From: Dactylorhiza incarnata
Lineage: Eukaryota; Streptophyta; Magnoliopsida; Asparagales; Orchidaceae
NCBI GenBank assembly: GCA_033032865.1
Contig: JAWHQI010000068.1
Span: forward strand, 2,418,001-2,482,000
Reading direction: 5' to 3'
DNA length: 64,000 bases
Part shown: piece by piece, positions 61,213-64,000 of the stretch
Layout of the letters: every line of letters starts with the position of its first letter
Numbering within the stretch: the first letter of the stretch is position 1
The notes under the pieces: model-generated
Seen by the model: only the letters and a program-made list of their open reading frames with translations
Database searches by the model: none
What the model was told of the DNA's origin: nothing
Made by a program: the position numbers and the translations under genes

Positions 61213-64000
61213 TGTAAGACCCCATTTTTTTAAACATCCGGGTCTTAGGCCCAGAACCGCCGCTTTGCGGTGACACCCTCACTCGAGAAGGTTGCCACTA
61301 CAAAATGCTGATACTGCCGGCCAAATCAATCATGAAGAAGCAAAGAACAAGAAACTAAAAGAAGACAAGTCCACATCACATAGAAAAGTAAATTATCAGA
61401 AAAGATGTCCACATAAGCATAACTGAAATAAAAACAGAGATAACAAGGGCTCCTGCCCGATACATCAAGCCTCACTACAAATTCACTCGCGGAAGCAAAA
61501 TAACTAGAACTAATAGCCACTCACGGATCCTGTCATCGGTGCTCCCATGCTAGACTACCCCAACTCCATCTGCACCGGCCTCTGGTGCTTCTCCGTCGCC
61601 GCAGTCTCCTAAAATGATAAGGTCCACCGACCGTTAGTCAAAAGACTAAGCCAATCCCCCACCCCTCCCCCGGTGACTCCTTGGCACCGAGCAGGAAGGA
61701 TGAAGCATAGGACATCAAGGGTTATAAACAAAAAGTAGATGACAGGGTATATTTTACAGGAAGAGTTCTACCACTACTCAAGTATATAAGTGCATAAACA
61801 AAGCAGATAATAAAGCATAATAAGAGAAGGTAGAGAATAAATAAAGTGCAGTAAGTAAAGACATATATAAAGGAAAAATAACCATTAATTTATAGGAATG
61901 CCCACACAAACCTATAGACCAAGGGGTCGTTTAGCAAGGCCTATAGTATAAGAAGTCCCATAACCGACATATACGATAGGGGTAGGGGTTGAAATGCAAT
62001 GTTTATGCTAGGACATTCAAGGTATGTAGTTATGCTATGTTCACACAAGTGCAACTCACACACTACGACTTTATGCGCACAGACCTTTAGTTCCCCCTTT
62101 TTGGAGCTAGCAAGACTCCCAGGATACTCCCGTAGTGGAAAACGGAAGTGGTGGGTTGGGCCTCGCCCACCTCTAGGTTGGTATATGCACTACCTAATCT
62201 AGACCTATCGTACTCCTCAACGCAAAACCGTGGAGCATCTGCGTACTCTTACTGGCTGGACCACCATACTCTTATGGCTAAGTGCAAATTCCACACTTGC
62301 CGAGCCCGAGTATCAACGTTGGTGCGACGACCGTCGACACTAAGGACCCACCACCATGTGCACATGCAACATGTTCTACTATCTATCTACAAATTCCAAA
62401 CATCAACCACCTGGGCTTAACTTGCCCAACAAAGAACCAAACTGAGTCACAAACTCTCTGGATCAACCATCCGCACCAGCCACCACCGAGCCTACAACTC
62501 GGGGTACCCAACCAACTAAACTCCCATGACAACGGAGTGTGAGTGAGTGTATTATTAATTAGCCTTGAGTATCATCTTACCCTATGACTTATGGTTGATC
62601 TTGGACTTCCCGAGGGTTACCCTATAAGGGGCTCACTTCGGTACTAGGAACTGTACTGGGATTACACCCCAAAAGTTCCCTTTCTCAAGACACTTACTGT
62701 TGTTGGTATCTACCCATATGATTTCCCTTCTACCTTTTCTCCAGAGTTATACCTAAGTGCTTTAAGACACACCAGGGAAAGACGATCTTTCGTCAATCCT
62801 CAGGACAACCTTACTCTTAACCCACCAAGTACACTTTGCTCACATACACTCTCTGTGGTGGACTTCTAACTATCTAATCAACCCATGTGCACCATCTGCA
62901 CACCATTTCCACCTAGTAGGTTACTAAAAATCTAAGTTTCACTGTTTTACTATACACAGACCAAACTAATTATATGAAGCTCACAACTAGAGGTACTCCA
63001 AATATTCATCCAACTGACCCAAGCTATTTACTGGAGGTCTATCATGATGTTATAAGACTAATTACAGAGAATCATATTTTTCCCTAATTAATTAATATTT
63101 ATTTTAATTTCTCCAAACATTTGCCAAGTATGAAAATGAACATGAAGTGTAAGTAAATCTTATGAAATGGCTCTCCAAATATTATGATAAATCTATGATG
63201 ACTAAATAACATCAGAAACAGCATATCATATTTTTACAGTAAGAAATTGTCCTCTAATTTAATTATTTCTCATCTATCCAAAATCATAGTTTTATGAAGG
63301 AACCACCAAAAAGATCAACACTAAAATTATGGGAAATTACCAAACTTTTGTATTCACAAGAAAAGGCTACTGACTAAGTTTCAGGATTTAAGGAAATCAT
63401 TTTATCACTAAAATAAATAAATTAGGAAAACCTCAAATTAAATGAACTGTGAATTAGCCCACTGATTTAAGTCTTCAAAAATTCTATAAAAATTTACAGA
63501 GCTTCCTAATGTTCTGAAAGGTCCTATCACCAATTTGCACAATTTAACAATGAGTTTTGGACCCTCAAATATTTTTCTTAAGTCTAAATCAAAACAGGTG
63601 CCTTGTGAAAGAAGTACTGATTAAATCATTTAATAAAATTCACAAAAATTACCAGAGGTCTAAACCATGATTATAAGGGCACCACCAAAGTTTCATCATC
63701 ATCCAAGACTTTTTAAGCATGTAAATGTTTCTTATAAGAAGTTTCCCTAAAGGGGTTATGTCCTAATTCAAAGGGAATATTGGCTCCTAAAATTCTTATA
63801 AAATTACTCAGTGCCTATTTACACCCTATGAACCTATCCACCAAGTTTCATAACCATCCAGGGACTTTTGAACTCATGGCCTTCACAAGGTTCTAATTGC
63901 ACACCTAGGAATAAAACTAGTGTTCTAGGGCTTAATCACCTCTACACTACCCCCAAACCACTCATGGGGATACTCTAGGTGATCCAAAACCAGTGGACAT
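61213..64000 (-). mobile_element. Tekay-type LTR, 3' part, running off the window
   Basis: Left edge TGTAAGACCCC, the reversed 3' terminus. It is alignable along its length to the solo LTR 7613-10700 in the same orientation (GCACCGGCCTCTGGTGCT, AGGTCCACCGACCGTTAGTC, TTCCCCCTTTTTGGAGCTAG). No primer site lies left of the edge, so it is a 3' LTR of a minus-strand element or another solo LTR. Short frames at 61999-62542 have no domain. Confidence 0.75.

Noticed and set aside
1..64000. Host protein-coding genes, tRNA or rRNA genes
   Set aside because: No exon-like conserved domain or cloverleaf found; every coding match belongs to Ty3/gypsy elements.

Overview
The window is gene-poor nuclear DNA of a flowering plant. 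It consists almost entirely of nested LTR retrotransposons, with no host gene, tRNA or rRNA that I can recognise. The plant assignment rests on Athila-group and Tekay/Del-group Ty3/gypsy elements, primer-binding sites matching plant tRNA-Asp, very long Tekay-type LTRs, and the absence of bacterial gene organisation. I cannot name the species.

Layout: 1-983 is the 5' part of an LTR on the minus strand (family F). 984-3347 is a distal fragment of a Tekay-type LTR with a ~157-bp tandem array. 3348-15264 is a decayed Tekay/Del element: a truncated 5' LTR, a duplicated leader, broken gag and broken pol. It is interrupted at 7613-12392 by a solo LTR on the minus strand with perfect TGGCA target duplications. 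A second Tekay-type LTR starts at 15265 and ends at 48956. It is split by element C (17258-33962, minus), which itself carries element A (22164-32631, minus) inside its 5' LTR, and by element B (36279-46871, plus). 48957-51560 holds a Tekay leader, unassigned AT-rich DNA, an LTR fragment and a CpG-rich palindromic block. Another Tekay-type LTR fragment (about 51561-60891) with ~155-bp tandem repeats is split by element D (52306-58608, plus). 60892-61212 is an LTR fragment and 61213-64000 is a Tekay-type LTR running off the window.

A and B are two copies of one autonomous Athila-like family (about 10.5 kb, LTRs about 1.66-1.69 kb, TGATAATG...TCACCA ends, tRNA-Asp primer site). The gag-pol reading frame runs gag, protease, RT, RNase H, integrase, and there is no env gene. 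Each copy has inactivating lesions at different places. C and D are two copies of a second, non-autonomous family (about 6.2-6.3 kb, LTRs about 1.5 kb, TGATGAGTCC...CATCA ends) with the same tRNA-Asp primer site. Their only conserved ORF (414 aa, intact in D, frameshifted in C) carries two CCHC zinc knuckles.

The most interesting signal is how the two families fit together. Gag of A and B contains no cysteine where Athila gags usually carry their nucleocapsid zinc knuckle, while C/D encode a protein whose only recognisable domains are two such knuckles. The families share the primer site, a hairpin just before the polypurine tract with compensatory base changes, 5-bp target duplications, and extra internal polypurine-like motifs at fixed spacing. 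I infer a possible split-Gag partnership; this is untested. Second, three unrelated LTR families each have a CpG-rich block of palindromes directly upstream of the TATA box. Third, Tekay-type LTRs here carry internal tandem arrays with a monomer of about 155 bp.
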